64,000 bases of DNA from Durusdinium trenchii. Lineage: Eukaryota > Sar > Dinophyceae > Suessiales > Symbiodiniaceae. Below the pieces are notes generated by a model that did no database searches, was not told where the DNA came from, and saw nothing but the letters and a program-made list of their open reading frames with translations. Made by a program: the position numbers and the translations under genes. The first letter of the stretch is position 1. The number at the start of each line of letters is the position of its first letter. The stretch is from contig CAXAMN010006446.1 in the NCBI GenBank assembly GCA_963970005.1, positions 1,346,376 through 1,410,375 on the forward strand, read 5' to 3'. Below, in pieces: positions 50,230-60,849 of this stretch.

Positions 50230-53222
50230 ATCATTCATCCAGTGGGCTTCCAAAGCTCTCCGGTCTACACCAAAACCATCCAACACCCGCCGCCGTCGCT
50301 GCGTGTCGCTGGACCATGCTGGACCCTGCGCTGGACGTGCTGGACTTGACGCTGCGTTCAACCTCAACGCCAAGGGTAATTTTACGTAGTTTAAACACCC
50401 TCAACGTGTTGAAAGGGATCCCAATCCATCCCACGATAGGCCAATGCCCTGGCCAAGCGGCCCAAAGAAACGTGCCGAAATCGCCCGTTCGGCCGTGCCC
50501 GCACATGTGCACCCCACCTCGCCTCCAACAACATGCAGTTCGCCGGATGGAAGTCTCCATGAACCACACTCCAGGGCGCCGTGCGGAGCCACGTGCGATA
50601 GGTCTCCCATCCGTCCTCGTGGGCGTGAAGTGGAAGCCCGATCTCGCGACGCGGACTCAAGCGAGGACTCGACTCCAGAAAAAGAGACCAAAAACACACA
50701 CACAAATTCGACTTGACAATATATCATTGTGGGTGGTGGGAGTGGTACACTTCTCATCGATGGTTAGAAGCAACATGAAGACACGGTATGTAACTATCAG
50801 TCCAACATCCAAAACTGATAAACAATATTCATGAAACCAGCACTACTGCACCGGAAAGTCAAAACCTGAACGTACGGAATTGGTAAAAGTACCCTATAAA
50901 CATCCCTAAACTAATGATCATGGTCCTTTTGGCAATCATGTACCGGGATTCGTCAACCAACCAATAGTAAAAGGACATCCATGCCCCAAACATGCTCTGC
51001 TATGCTACGCAGTATGGGAAGCCATGAGTTCCTCGAGCGAAAGCAAAGGTTGGAGGATGGAGACTCGGAGGTTAGACTGGAGTTGAAAAAGGGCGACACA
51101 CACACACACTATTAGACGAAGAGTCCTGGTCTTACCTGCGGCTCTGGTGTTGCTGCAAGAAAACTGCAGAGAGATCTTTGCCAAAAGCTTCATCACCTAT
51201 GCTGCTTAATACATCCATACTGACATCCATCTTTGATGAGGGATCTCACCTGTCTCGCCGATCCCGCATCTCCCGCATCTCCATCCCCCCAAACGATGGA
51301 AGCGACCCAAAACCGCTTTTTCTGATTCTCTTTGGGTCCTTGGCCTTGGCGATGGACGCCTCGATGCAGCGTCGCAGCAGCGGATCCCAGTGGACGCCAG
51401 CAGCGAAGTCGAGCGCGGCCCATTGGGAGCGAGCCTGTGCTTGGTAGGCCTCCGGGTTTTTCAAGCCGAAGGCGATCAACACGTGGACAAGTGCGCGTTT
51501 TTGAGAAGGAGGCGACGACCCACCGGTTTGCTTGGGTTCAGAAATGTTCAGAAAGGCTGTGGAATTGGAGGCGGTCTCGAGGTGGTCTGTTAGTCGTGTG
51601 TTTTTGTTGTCATAGAACATCCAGTGGATCGAAACGCATATGAGAATAACCTTTTCCTTTGGTTTGGTCCCCCTGCAGTTGATGCAAACTCCTGCACCTT
51701 TATGAACAAACATTCTCGCGCCCTTCACTGAGAATTCATCAATAGTGGGCCGGGGCCCTGCATGCCATGTTTTTCCTCATGGACTTATTGCAGCAATCTC
51801 CCGCACCAACCGTCCCCAGCAACCATTCCACCAAAGTCTCAGGCGGTCTCAGGCAAGTCCGATGTCCGTCCGTGTCCCTTGAGATCTGGGATGTGCGTTC
51901 ATTTCAAATATAAATTTCCATACTATGCGTCTTCTCAAAGCTGGTTAAGCAGGTAGAACAGGAAGACAAGTAGCCATTGGAACCTGGTAGCCCACGCACT
52001 GGCTGCACATTGCATGTTAAGAGGTTGGTCCTTTGCGTTGGTTGGCAAACATCTCGGTCAGGCCAGGTACCTGTGGCTTGGTGGGGCAGCTAGAAGAAGA
52101 ATATCAGCTAGATATAGGTCAACTAGATATGCCCTATAGGCTTCCAACAACTATTAATTTCATAGGTTTTACCGAATCAACTAAGGATTTTACACTACAA
52201 AAACCAGGTGTTTCCCATTTTTTTTAATGGTCATGGAAGTCTAGGGTATGGATGTGTAAAACCAACAACTCCCTGCCAAAACCCCACATCCGCCGCTCTC
52301 TTCCGCCTCCCACAGCTCTCGGCCGCTCTCACCCTGGGCGACGCTTCGTGGTTTCAGAAACGGACAAGGTAGCACATGTCAAAGGATCCATGGTGGTAGC
52401 ACATCTGACAAACCATGCAAACCACCCGCCCCAAATCATGAGCCACCACCAGCAGTCATGAGTGGCCACCAGTCATTGACTGATTCCTGGATCCTTTGCG
52501 CCACCATGGATCGTTTGGGCATGCCATCGCCTGCCCAGGCGCCTGCCATAAATTCAGGAATTGGAGATGCTCCAAACTGGTTCCAGCTCCCGAACACCCC
52601 ACAAACCTTGTCGGAGCCAAGTTTGACCCTTCGTCCGCAGATGCTCAGATGAAGCATGTCAAGCATGTCCAAACAAGTGTGCGTGCAATATGTTGATTTC
52701 CATTGATTTTCTCAAAGCCTGTCTCTTTGATTTCCGCTGGACATGCTTTTAACAATGACCCCAAACAACTTTGGAACTCCTTCAAAGTGTGTTTGTGTGT
52801 GTACTAGGCCGTGGTCTTAGGGAGCTCCTCGATTTCACCAACATTCCAACGTCCCAAAGACCAACATTCACAGCTAGTATGTTGAACCCACATGCACAAC
52901 GACTAGTGTCTTGATCTTCTAAAAATCTCAACCTCGTGACATCCACCCGCAACACAGTCGTGACCATCCGCGCGCAAAGCCACCTCGTCGGCCACCCACT
53001 GTAGCCCGCGCAGCCACGTGGAGGAACGCGGCGGTGGAACGCGCCAGAAGGCGCCGTGCAGGTGGGCGGCGGAGCGGGCGGCCGCCTTGGCCACCTGTGG
53101 AGGCAACAAAAAGACAGTAACAAAAGAATAAAGGGAAAACGAAGCGGAAGAAGAACATGAAGATGAACCGGGAATAAATGAAGAGGAGGAGGAGGAGGAG
53201 GATGAGGATGAGGATGAGGATG

Positions 53223-53263
<41 letters not shown>

Positions 53264-56200
53264 ACCTGCAACACCCGGTTGCTGTGCTGCGGGGGCGGAT
53301 GGCCTCTCAACTTCACCGACATGAGGCCAGACTTGTTCACCTTCATGAGATGGATGTCCTTCATACATTGGACTTGGACTCCCTTCGATGCTCAATCAAT
53401 CTTGTTGACACATGGCTGCAGGAACTCAGCACATCAGAACCGGGTCATTCTCTACCGCTGGCAGAGGCAGGTCTGGAATGTAACAACTGCGGGCTTACGT
53501 TTCGACACTTCTACACGCTCAAGAGACATGAAATGTACACGCATGGGATCATGCACACCACTGGTCCTCCACTGGATATTGGTAGAGACTCTATCGATGG
53601 CAGACCAACCTGCAGACACTGTGGAGAACATTTCATTAGCTGGCAGAACTTTCGACACCACATTACATCGTTTGCATGTAACAACTTTGATCCATCCAAG
53701 GCACCTCCGGAGCAACTTCAAGCCTTCCGAACCCGGCTGCTGGAATACTATGATGGAGGAGACCTCGAACCTCTGGTACAAGATCGTCCTCTTTGCTACT
53801 TCCTCTCTCAGCGTTGCATTCTTTGTGGCTTCTGGTCATCCAGGCTCCAGCAAATGTCTGCACACATGGGAAGAGATCATGGGGACATCTATGCACTCAT
53901 GGGGGATGTCCTTCCCAATGTGGTGAGAGCAAGAGCCTCCTCTCCTTGTGAACTTTGTGAACAAGAATTTCGTAGCAGAACCCACACTTGCCCAGTGAAG
54001 AAACAGCTGGGGTTGGCTCTGGCCTATCGGAAGCACCGGGAGAAGTTTCCGACAAGTCCTCCTCCAGGCCTCAACCTCCACAACGGATGGAGGCTCAGTT
54101 CAATTGTGGACAATGCCCACGGAAGTTTGTGACGGCAGCTGGGCTTCAACAGCACCAGGCAATGGACCACACACACTCAACGACCACCAGAACCTTTGTT
54201 GCCGGCCGTGATCAGGTACCTGGACATATACAATGTGCACATTGTCAATCCAAGTTCCTGAGTCTGGCTGCTCTTCGACACCACATCGATGGAGGCCATT
54301 GCTCAGTTCCACCTGCTGATGATCCACCTCTTCTATGGCATCATCCGCTGATCATCTCCGGACTTCATGGAGGGACCTTCGATCACCTCATGGCCTATAA
54401 GTCCCTGATTCGTAGACTTGGCTACATATGTGGTCTTTGTGGACATCAGTCAGGTAGCTCAGTTTCCCTCCTGAAACACCTGGGGAACCAGCACAATGAA
54501 CATTGGCCTCAAGCTACCACCTTTGCGGAATGGCTTCAAACGGACAGTGCATTGAGGAATCTGGGGTGCTCCTGCCTTCGACCACCAACGACGGCTCATG
54601 TCTGCACAGTCTTCACGCAGCTGGCCCTCTTTGTCCATCATGACTTGACCAGGCTTCAAGAAGGAAGTGATGACCTCATCATGGCTCATGCTCTTCGGCT
54701 TGATCTTCAAGTTCTGAGTCCCACTATTTCACTCTCCTTCCCAGATCTGGACAGCAAACTTGCCACTGGCCTCTTTGCAGAGATCCTGGCGGATGACACC
54801 CTTTGCACAGCCCTTAGCACTTGGTGTTGTTTGTGCGGGAGGCAAATTGATCCACGTGACATGCTTCAACACCTGTGGAATCAACATGCCAAACATGCCA
54901 ACAGGGGCAGTCTGTTTTACAAGTACCTCTCCATGTATCAAGTGAAGCAGCAAACCTGCTCAATATGCAAGTGTCATCCAACCGCAGCACAGTGCCCGAT
55001 ACTCCTGCAATTGGCCTCCTTGCTTGCCATCCTTCATCATGGACACAGAAACCGGTCAAGTCTCCGAGATGTGGGGAGCACCGATCCACCACGTCGAATG
55101 GAGGGAAGAGCCAGGGCAAAGGAAAAGGAAGAAAAGGCCAGTGAAGAACCAGAACACCAATGGCGAGTCCACACCCAACACAAACAACCTGCTGCAGGTC
55201 CTGAGCAGGTTGGTGCTAAGGCACGAAGACACCCTTCAGTGTCTGGCCACGGAGACGGACTTCTTCGTTTTTTTGAGCGCGGGCCCAGGGTCCGTCCTGC
55301 CTTGCATGATGACCCAGACGACAACATGGCATCAGACACCTCAAAGCGAGAGGACACACCCCTTGAGGATCCTGGTTGTGAAGTCTCTCTTGGAAGAACT
55401 GCTGAAGAGGACACAGAAACTTCAATCCACGGCCTCCTCAGATCCCTTGATCCAGACATTGCAACGCCTGGGATTCTTGAAGATCGACCGGAGCACGAGA
55501 ACACCTACAACTTCCCCAGGATGAACTGGGATCATCAGAAGCAGGCGATGGAAGCCCAAGAGGATGCTCCTCTCACAGTTCAGCAGGCCCTGCTCACAAG
55601 GATGCTCGCTCTCTTGCAACAGGAGGACCTGATCAAGAGATTTGGGGCACTTCGACCGGCCCAACAAATTCAGAAAGTCATGACCACGGACACCGACAAG
55701 CCCTCTGCAGTGATTCCATGGCGGGTCACCTGGGCCTTGACCAACCCCCACTCCACCGAAATGAGGGGGCTATGGCACCAACTCAGTCACTCTGGGCTTT
55801 GGCAACTGATCCTGAGCAGGATGAGACCCGCGACCATGCAAAGAACTCCCTTGGCTCAACACCTGGGGAAACTGCTTGGGGACCTCTGATCAAGGTCAAT
55901 ACTCCACCACTGAGGCCACTGCTGAATCCGGCAACAGCTTGCTACATGAACTCGGTGGTCACGGGATTGGTTTGGAGTGCCAAATGGGCAGGTGGCTTGA
56001 GTGAGGACCACTGGTCCAACTTTCCGGGGGTGTTTGAGACCATTGCAGATGTGTCACCAGAGGGCAAGCCACTTCTATTGTGGGCTGATGGGCAATGGAC
56101 CACCTTTCTTTCCACTTGGCCGGAACCTTTTAGACAACATGATGTCACTGATTTTGCTCATCACCTTCTTCAACAGCTGAACCCCAACTTTCTCAGTTGT

Positions 56201-57271
56201 TGTTGGGAATCCCGGCTGGAACAGGATGGGGAAATCCGTGTGGTGGATCAAAGCGCCCTGGGGTGCCCTTTGCACCTATACATCTGCAGTGAGCAAAAGA
56301 ATGCGCTGCTGCCAACAGACCTGCAAGGACTGATTTCAATCTGGAGCCTGGCATCCTTCGGTCTCCATGGCTTGACTGAACCTGCAGATGTCACATGCCT
56401 TCACATCGATCGCTTCGACTCGAGGGGCAAGAAAAATCGAGCCAGACTCAGCTGGGACTCTAAGGTGTGGATGCCCTTCTTCTACAACACCAAGCTTGGC
56501 ATCGACCACATTCCTTTTGTGGTCACGGCAGTCTCATATCATCTTGGCTCGGAGCCAACATGTGGGCACTACTGCACGGCGGTCCTGGAGGGTGGCTTCT
56601 GGTGGATCTTCGACGACGGCTCCCCGCCGGAGAAGTTTGACCGGATCCCGAAAGTGGTACAGGAGAACTGCTGTCTCCTTTGGCTCAACTGTATGCCGCA
56701 TGGGGGAGCAGAACCAGTCTCTAAGCTGACGGAGGAATCACCCATTCTCTCTGAGGAGGAGAAGCTTGAGCACATCATTCATGACCCCTCCGTCAACGAT
56801 GACTGGCATCACAAATGGCTCCAAGCCATTGACGGGCTGGATGCTGGCATACTTGTGGACCACCCGGGTCTTTGCCATCGATTGGTGCAGAAATGCATCA
56901 TGTGCCAGAGCTGGCCTCGTGACATGAATGCCCACCTTGAAGTGGCACATCGAGAACTTTGGGAAGCCTCCCAACCGGTGGCCGAGAAATGTGGTGCAGC
57001 CTTCAGCACGAGAGCTCATCCTACCAGGTGGTGTGCTTGCCAGCCATACTACAAAACTGCGCTGACTGAGGACCACCCGTGTCCATGCCTTCGCCAATTT
57101 GGCATTTTGCACTTGGCTCTGAGAAAAAGCCAGCCAGTTCATGCCAGGTCTAACCTGGCGCGCTTGCTTGACCTGACCTTCAGCTAAGGGCTGAGGCTGG
57201 TTCGTCCCTACGGGGACCAGGAGGATCAATGGATCCACGCCATCATCACTCGATGAGCGTAGAGCAAGAAA

Positions 57272-57304
<33 letters not shown>

Positions 57305-60300
57305 ACTACCTATAAAAACAGGATGCTTCAACTTCAACGATAGAACGTATGGGAGTGGAAGGGAGTCCCGACAACCCCCCCCTGAAAAATGAAAACCAAC
57401 GAACGACCCAAACGGATTCGGCCTGGATTTCACACCGATTTGGCGGTGTAAGAGGTACATGCGGTAAAGACACATAGATTGTGTCGCCAAGGTGGTGCAC
57501 AAGTGAGAGGCATTACTACTAGTAGCTTCTTAAGCTACTAGTAGCGAGGGCATTACTTATAGTAGTAGTGGTTAGACCCCCCAAACCCACCCCAACCACC
57601 TTCTCAGGAGGTACCTGGACCCTATGGGTATAGTAGTAACAGGCTAGAGAGTATAGGCCATCAGCATCCATCAGCTTGGGAGGGGAAGACGCCGAAAAGC
57701 ACAGCTCTGCCTCTCTCGCTTTTTCCCGAGAACACACATCAAACCGTCACGCGCGACACATGCCTGTAAAGCTGAGAACTTCTGCTGTTTCGTGATCGTT
57801 GCAAGGTCTTTCTCCCAGTTCCTGAGCCACAAACACGCAACCAAACCGAACGAGAACTCGGTAGCGGAAACCCATGGGGAGGTCAATCATCTCCTCGTTG
57901 TCGTAACCATGGCACAGAACCAAAGGAGTCGTTGCATTTGGGATTATCCCATTAGCAGTAACCGTGGATGATGGTTAGTGAAGACCTATATACCTAGATC
58001 ACAAGAATAGTGATCGTGTTTACCAACTGTTGCTGGTTGACTAGTGACATACCCAAAGCAATTCCACTCTCTGCCCAAAGTGGCATCCGGCATCCAAGGC
58101 CAGGTGGTTGGTGGTTAAGTAGACCTCCTCTTGATCTTGAGGATTCCATGTGCCCAACCACAAAACGAACGTGCCAACCCACCAGAAATATCACCTTACA
58201 GTGGGATCATTCCAGTCAATTTGTTCAATACGTCCTTTGTTCTTTTGCATCAGGAAACCTTGTCGAGTTGCTTTCAGAGCAAACGCTGCGGAAGAATACG
58301 AGAGGAGTCTACAGAAGAACAGCTTGCACACTGACGTCAATCTTTGTTCGGCTTTCAAGGGCGCCCAACCACTCGGCTGGTTTGATGAAAACCGCAGTCG
58401 ATTACACAGGGAAGCACAGTCGATTACATTTATGAACACTCCGCACACATACTCAAAACTGTGCAACTGATGCACAAAACCGTTATGACCGGCAAACCTG
58501 TTTATTACACCCCTCATCCCAAAACACTCGATTACACCCCTCGGTCACCCCCTGATCGCCTCGGTCGTCGCCTCGACCAGTCCATGGGCCCGGTCACTGG
58601 GTCTGCTACCACGTTCGGTTTGCAGCCAGGTCTGCTACCAAGACGCAAGGGAGAGGTGGGACCAAAGAAGTAGCCACTCTGGATTCCCTCCTGCGCGGCT
58701 GGTCGAATCATGTCGGTTTTTGGTTTGGGAAGCAAGGATGTCTCGCGATTTCGCACATTGAACTACCACGATAGCACCCAACCCAACATGAATGGTTTTA
58801 GTGGGGATTTACCAACTTTGACCACTCAGTATGTGACATCATTCTCTACCAAGTGAACTGGCCGTGACTCAGCTGTGTGTCTTGAAATTGTGTGTCGGCG
58901 TGGCAGGCATCTTCAAGGGCTTTTGATGGTTTTTTGTATGTTTCATCCAGAGAAACAAACATGAACAACCTCACATGTTTGGAGGACCCCCCCCGGTGCC
59001 ACCCCAATCTCGTGAGGTTTCAATCGTGTCGGCGGCGCAGCACGAGAGAACAGAGACAGTCGACGCCTTGAGATCTTCCATCAAGATCTCCTTCTCCCCT
59101 GTGGCCATGTTTCCTGAAGCATAGTAGATCTCTGGAAGGATCCCCTTCCTCAGCCGTGGAAGCACCGATCGTCTCATGATCGTCTCAGAAGGTTGATCCG
59201 TCAGTCGGATAGAAGCCCGGATGTGTCCGTCACACAGATGCCATGGCGCAAGAGGAACTTGACAGGTCATGTCTTCATTTGTGCGTTGCTTGCGACTTCG
59301 AAAAACAAGCCCCGAAATGCATATATATATATATATAGCACAAGAAAGGACCTCCTGTCAAACCTTTAGTGTGGGGATTGGTGCGTCTTCCCACCCCCTT
59401 TCCAAACAATGACATCCGTGACGTCCACGCAGAAAAATGAGGACATCATACCCGCGCCATGGGGCTCCTTAATCAAACGAAACCAACGCGTCATGCCGAA
59501 CCTGGGACCCTTGTGTCATCTTGTGTCTATTGTCGATAGGTAAAGTATCGTATCCAAGCTCCTGCAACCCTTCATTGCCATCCAATCCTCGAAGTTCACT
59601 TCACGCCCCGACACTGTTCCACGACCGCAGTTCCGGAAAAACACCACCACTTCCATGATAATAGCTGGACAGAACTTGAGCAATACACAAGCAAACAACA
59701 AAAAACATTTGGAACCGATGCCTGGCTTCCAGTTGTCAAACTCAAACAGGCACCAAAACTGAGATGAGTAAGTTCTCTCTGAACATTAAGACAGGCGCCT
59801 ACTTCTATGATAGGCTAACTGGAGTGCCACAACCAGGCACTGCGCCTAAAAAGCCGGCCACTCAAGAACCTCATGGCAGGGAACCTGCAGGGTCCCGATC
59901 CCCTTCACACACACTCCGCTAGAGGGTCACCACTTTGTCACTACGAAGCACATGCCAATGCATGTTCCCCAAAAAGCCAAGCTGTTTGTTCACTCAAGGC
60001 TTAGATGCTTTCCCTGGATGCACCCAATCTCTTTGATGTTCTGCCCAAGTGTCAATCGGGGATCCTTGGCCAAGCTCTGGTAAAAGTGTGCTTCTCGGGC
60101 AAGGCCCAAGAGCTTGCTCTGTGCAAAGCCATTCCTTGCACGTGGAGACGTGGAAACGGACGGAACCGCCCGAAGTGAGTTGGGACGTCGGTCTTTGGGG
60201 GTTAACCGGAGGAAGAATCATCGCAAAACGCATGGACAAACCCCGACCACTCACCACTGCATCTGGACCAATCAATCAGTCACTGCATCTGTCTCCAATC

Positions 60301-60794
60301 ACAGGACTTGCTTGTGGCCCAGGGTTTTGGACATGTTCCAATCAATCCTCCTGTTCCAATTGACCTTCCTCGCCCAGATCTGCCAAGCTCTGAACCCTCC
60401 TTGTCGAACGTCCGGTTCCGGCCGGTCGAACGGCGGTTCCGGCGGTGGCTGTTCCCGGTGGTTCCGCCTCCGATCCCCGAGGCGACCGGTCTTCGATGTT
60501 TTGGTCCCAGACCACGGCGAGCCGTTTGGGACTGCCAGGACGGACGGCCGAGAAACGGAGTTCCGGGCTGGGGGGTCGGTCTGGGGCGGCAGTCCGAACT
60601 GGCAGTCCCAAACAGGTCGTGTCTGGGGGTGATGGTGTTCCATGTCACCATCGCTTCTGCGGGATGGGTTTAGGTCTCGGGAGGAGATCCTGAACCGAGC
60701 GAACAGCGAGCTGGTCTGCTTTCACATTCGGATGGCCAGGTCTCTCTCCAGTCCGCTTCAACACCATGGTGTGGCGAGAGGACTCATCGCCGTC
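50230..60794 (-). CDS. APH/CHK-like small-molecule kinase gene, split over about 10.5 kb (approximate exons)
   Basis: Separate minus-strand exons occur in the exact order of the aminoglycoside phosphotransferase/CHK (EcKinase-like) fold. 60,794 to about 60,690 (acceptor CTTCAG): HTMVLKRTGERPGHPNV, N-lobe Lys strand. About 60,117-60,045: LLGLAREAHFYQSLAKDPRL, the family's E-x-x-FY helix. About 59,230-59,040: LPEIYYASGNMATGEKEILM then EDL, the hinge. 53,093-52,933 (acceptor CCACAG, donor GT): VAKAAARSAAHLHGAFWRVP, the LHxxFW helix. About 51,460-51,290: QWAALDFAAGVHWDPLLRRC. About 50,690-50,530: WSVVHGDFHPANCMLLEA, the catalytic loop with Asp and Asn. The exon after HGDFHPAN, with the metal-binding Asp, could not be placed (frames at 50,230-50,500 conflict). 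Substrate unknown. A zinc-finger/USP retroelement (53,263-57,304) sits in the intron before the LHxxFW exon. Confidence 0.55.
53178..53262. repeat. (GAG)n(GATGAG)n(GAT)n microsatellite
   Basis: GAG units at about 53,181-53,201, then GATGAG to about 53,226, then pure GAT to 53,262. It directly abuts the retroelement reading frame, and a similar (GAT)n ends that element at 57,304. Confidence 0.9.
53299..54132 (+). CDS. C2H2 zinc-finger segment, first frame
   Basis: First ATG 53,299 (MASQLHRHEARLVHLHEMDV); the frame is open upstream to 53,263. Contains three C2H2-type fingers: CNNCGLTFRHFYTLKRHEMY then TH, CRHCGEHFISWQNFRHHI and CILCGFWSSRLQQMSAHMGR then DH (CX2CX12HX4H), plus CELCEQEF...HTC. 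The frame stops at 54,132, but from about 54,067 the sense continues in the next frame (PQPPQRMEAQFNCGQCPRKF). One extra base in the ggcc at 54,067-54,070 would join them. Nucleic-acid or protein binding expected from the fingers. Confidence 0.75.
   Translation: MASQLHRHEARLVHLHEMDVLHTLDLDSLRCSINLVDTWLQELSTSEPGHSLPLAEAGLECNNCGLTFRHFYTLKRHEMYTHGIMHTTGPPLDIGRDSIDGRPTCRHCGEHFISWQNFRHHITSFACNNFDPSKAPPEQLQAFRTRLLEYYDGGDLEPLVQDRPLCYFLSQRCILCGFWSSRLQQMSAHMGRDHGDIYALMGDVLPNVVRARASSPCELCEQEFRSRTHTCPVKKQLGLALAYRKHREKFPTSPPPGLNLHNGWRLSSIVDNAHGSL
54068..55889 (+). CDS. C2H2 zinc-finger segment, second frame
   Basis: Continues the first frame with fingers CGQCPRKFVTAAGLQQHQAM then DH, CAHCQSKFLSLAALRHHIDG then GH, CGLCGHQSGSSVSLLKHLGN then QH, and CCLCGRQIDPRDMLQHLWNQ then H. 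Then a charged linker (RARAKEKEEKASEEPEHQWR) and a helical region (VQQALLTRMLALLQQEDLIK). It reads sensibly until GKLLG near 55,880, where the protease frame takes over; the gggg at 55,878-55,881 is one base short for a continuous frame. An ATG upstream at about 53,994 lies in the overlap with the first frame and is probably not used. Confidence 0.75.
55882..57187 (+). CDS. Ubiquitin-specific-protease-like (C19) domain with C-terminal zinc finger
   Basis: From 55,882 the frame reads PLIKVNTPPLRPLLNPATAC then YMNSVVTGLVW, matching the USP Cys box (GLxNxxxTCYMNSxLQ), with the nucleophile codon at 55,940. The His box is VTAVSYHLGSEPTCGHYCTA (His codon 56,567), with WWIFDDGS supplying the Asp. 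USP enzymes remove ubiquitin from proteins. The Cys box Asn-Thr is replaced by Ala-Thr-Ala, but Cys, His and Asp all remain. A further finger (CIMCQSWPRDMNAHLEVAH) and a Cys-rich end (CACQPYYKTALTEDHPCPC) follow before the TAA at 57,185-57,187. If the two frame breaks are closed, 53,299-57,187 is one frame of 1,296 residues. Confidence 0.75.
57204..57217 (+). other. 3' hairpin with cUACGg tetraloop
   Basis: gtccc-tacg-gggac: a five-base-pair stem closed by C-G over UACG, a member of the very stable UNCG tetraloop class. Lies 17 bp after the USP stop and about 55 bp before the GAT tail. Possible recognition structure for reverse transcriptase. Confidence 0.6.
57272..57304. repeat. (GAT)n tail of the retroelement
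   Basis: Eleven GAT units following gagcaagaa. Pairs conceptually with the microsatellite at 53,226-53,262. Confidence 0.85.
57510..57575. repeat. CTACTAGTAGC-type dispersed repeat, copy 4
   Basis: gcattactactagtagcttcttaagctactagtagcgaggg: an inverted repeat (actagtagcttcttaagc against its near-complement). Confidence 0.6.
57670..57890 (-). CDS. Candidate exon in the kinase intron, unrecognised
   Basis: Minus-strand frame VSATEFSFGLVACLWLRNWE then KDLATITKQQKFSALQACVA has protein-like composition. It could be an additional kinase exon between the hinge and the LHxxFW helix, but the text does not match that part of the fold. Confidence 0.2.
59305..59337. repeat. (AT)n microsatellite
   Basis: About eight AT units (atatatatatatatata) at 59,321-59,337. 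A similar run is at 61,067-61,083. Confidence 0.8.
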
Positions 60795-60849
60795 CTGAAG
60801 GGGGTGGAGATTTCGCCTAGCTAGGCCTAGCTGGGCTGAAGGAATCATG

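Larger units (their letters stand above)
53263..57304 (+). mobile_element. Zinc-finger/USP retroelement fragment with hairpin and (GAT)n tail
   Basis: The reading frame is open from the very edge of the left GAT microsatellite, with no leader, as expected of 5' truncation. After the final stop (57,187) there is only a short 3' region with a cUACGg hairpin (57,204-57,217), then (GAT)n. A hairpin plus a short tandem tail is the usual 3' end of non-LTR retrotransposons or of sequences mobilised by them. No reverse transcriptase or endonuclease is present, so this is a truncated or non-autonomous copy. Insertion next to an existing GAT repeat fits tail-primed integration. An ordinary plus-strand host gene lying in the kinase intron is the alternative. 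Confidence 0.5.

Noticed and set aside
52903-53364. Minus-strand frame with a long poly-Ser run joined to the kinase exon
   Set aside because: The Ser run is the translated GAT/GAG microsatellite. A good acceptor (CCACAG) separates it from the kinase exon at 53,093.
60280-60660. Several overlapping frames on both strands in a GC-rich segment
   Set aside because: All frames stay open because of high GC; none has consistent protein-like text or splice sites.
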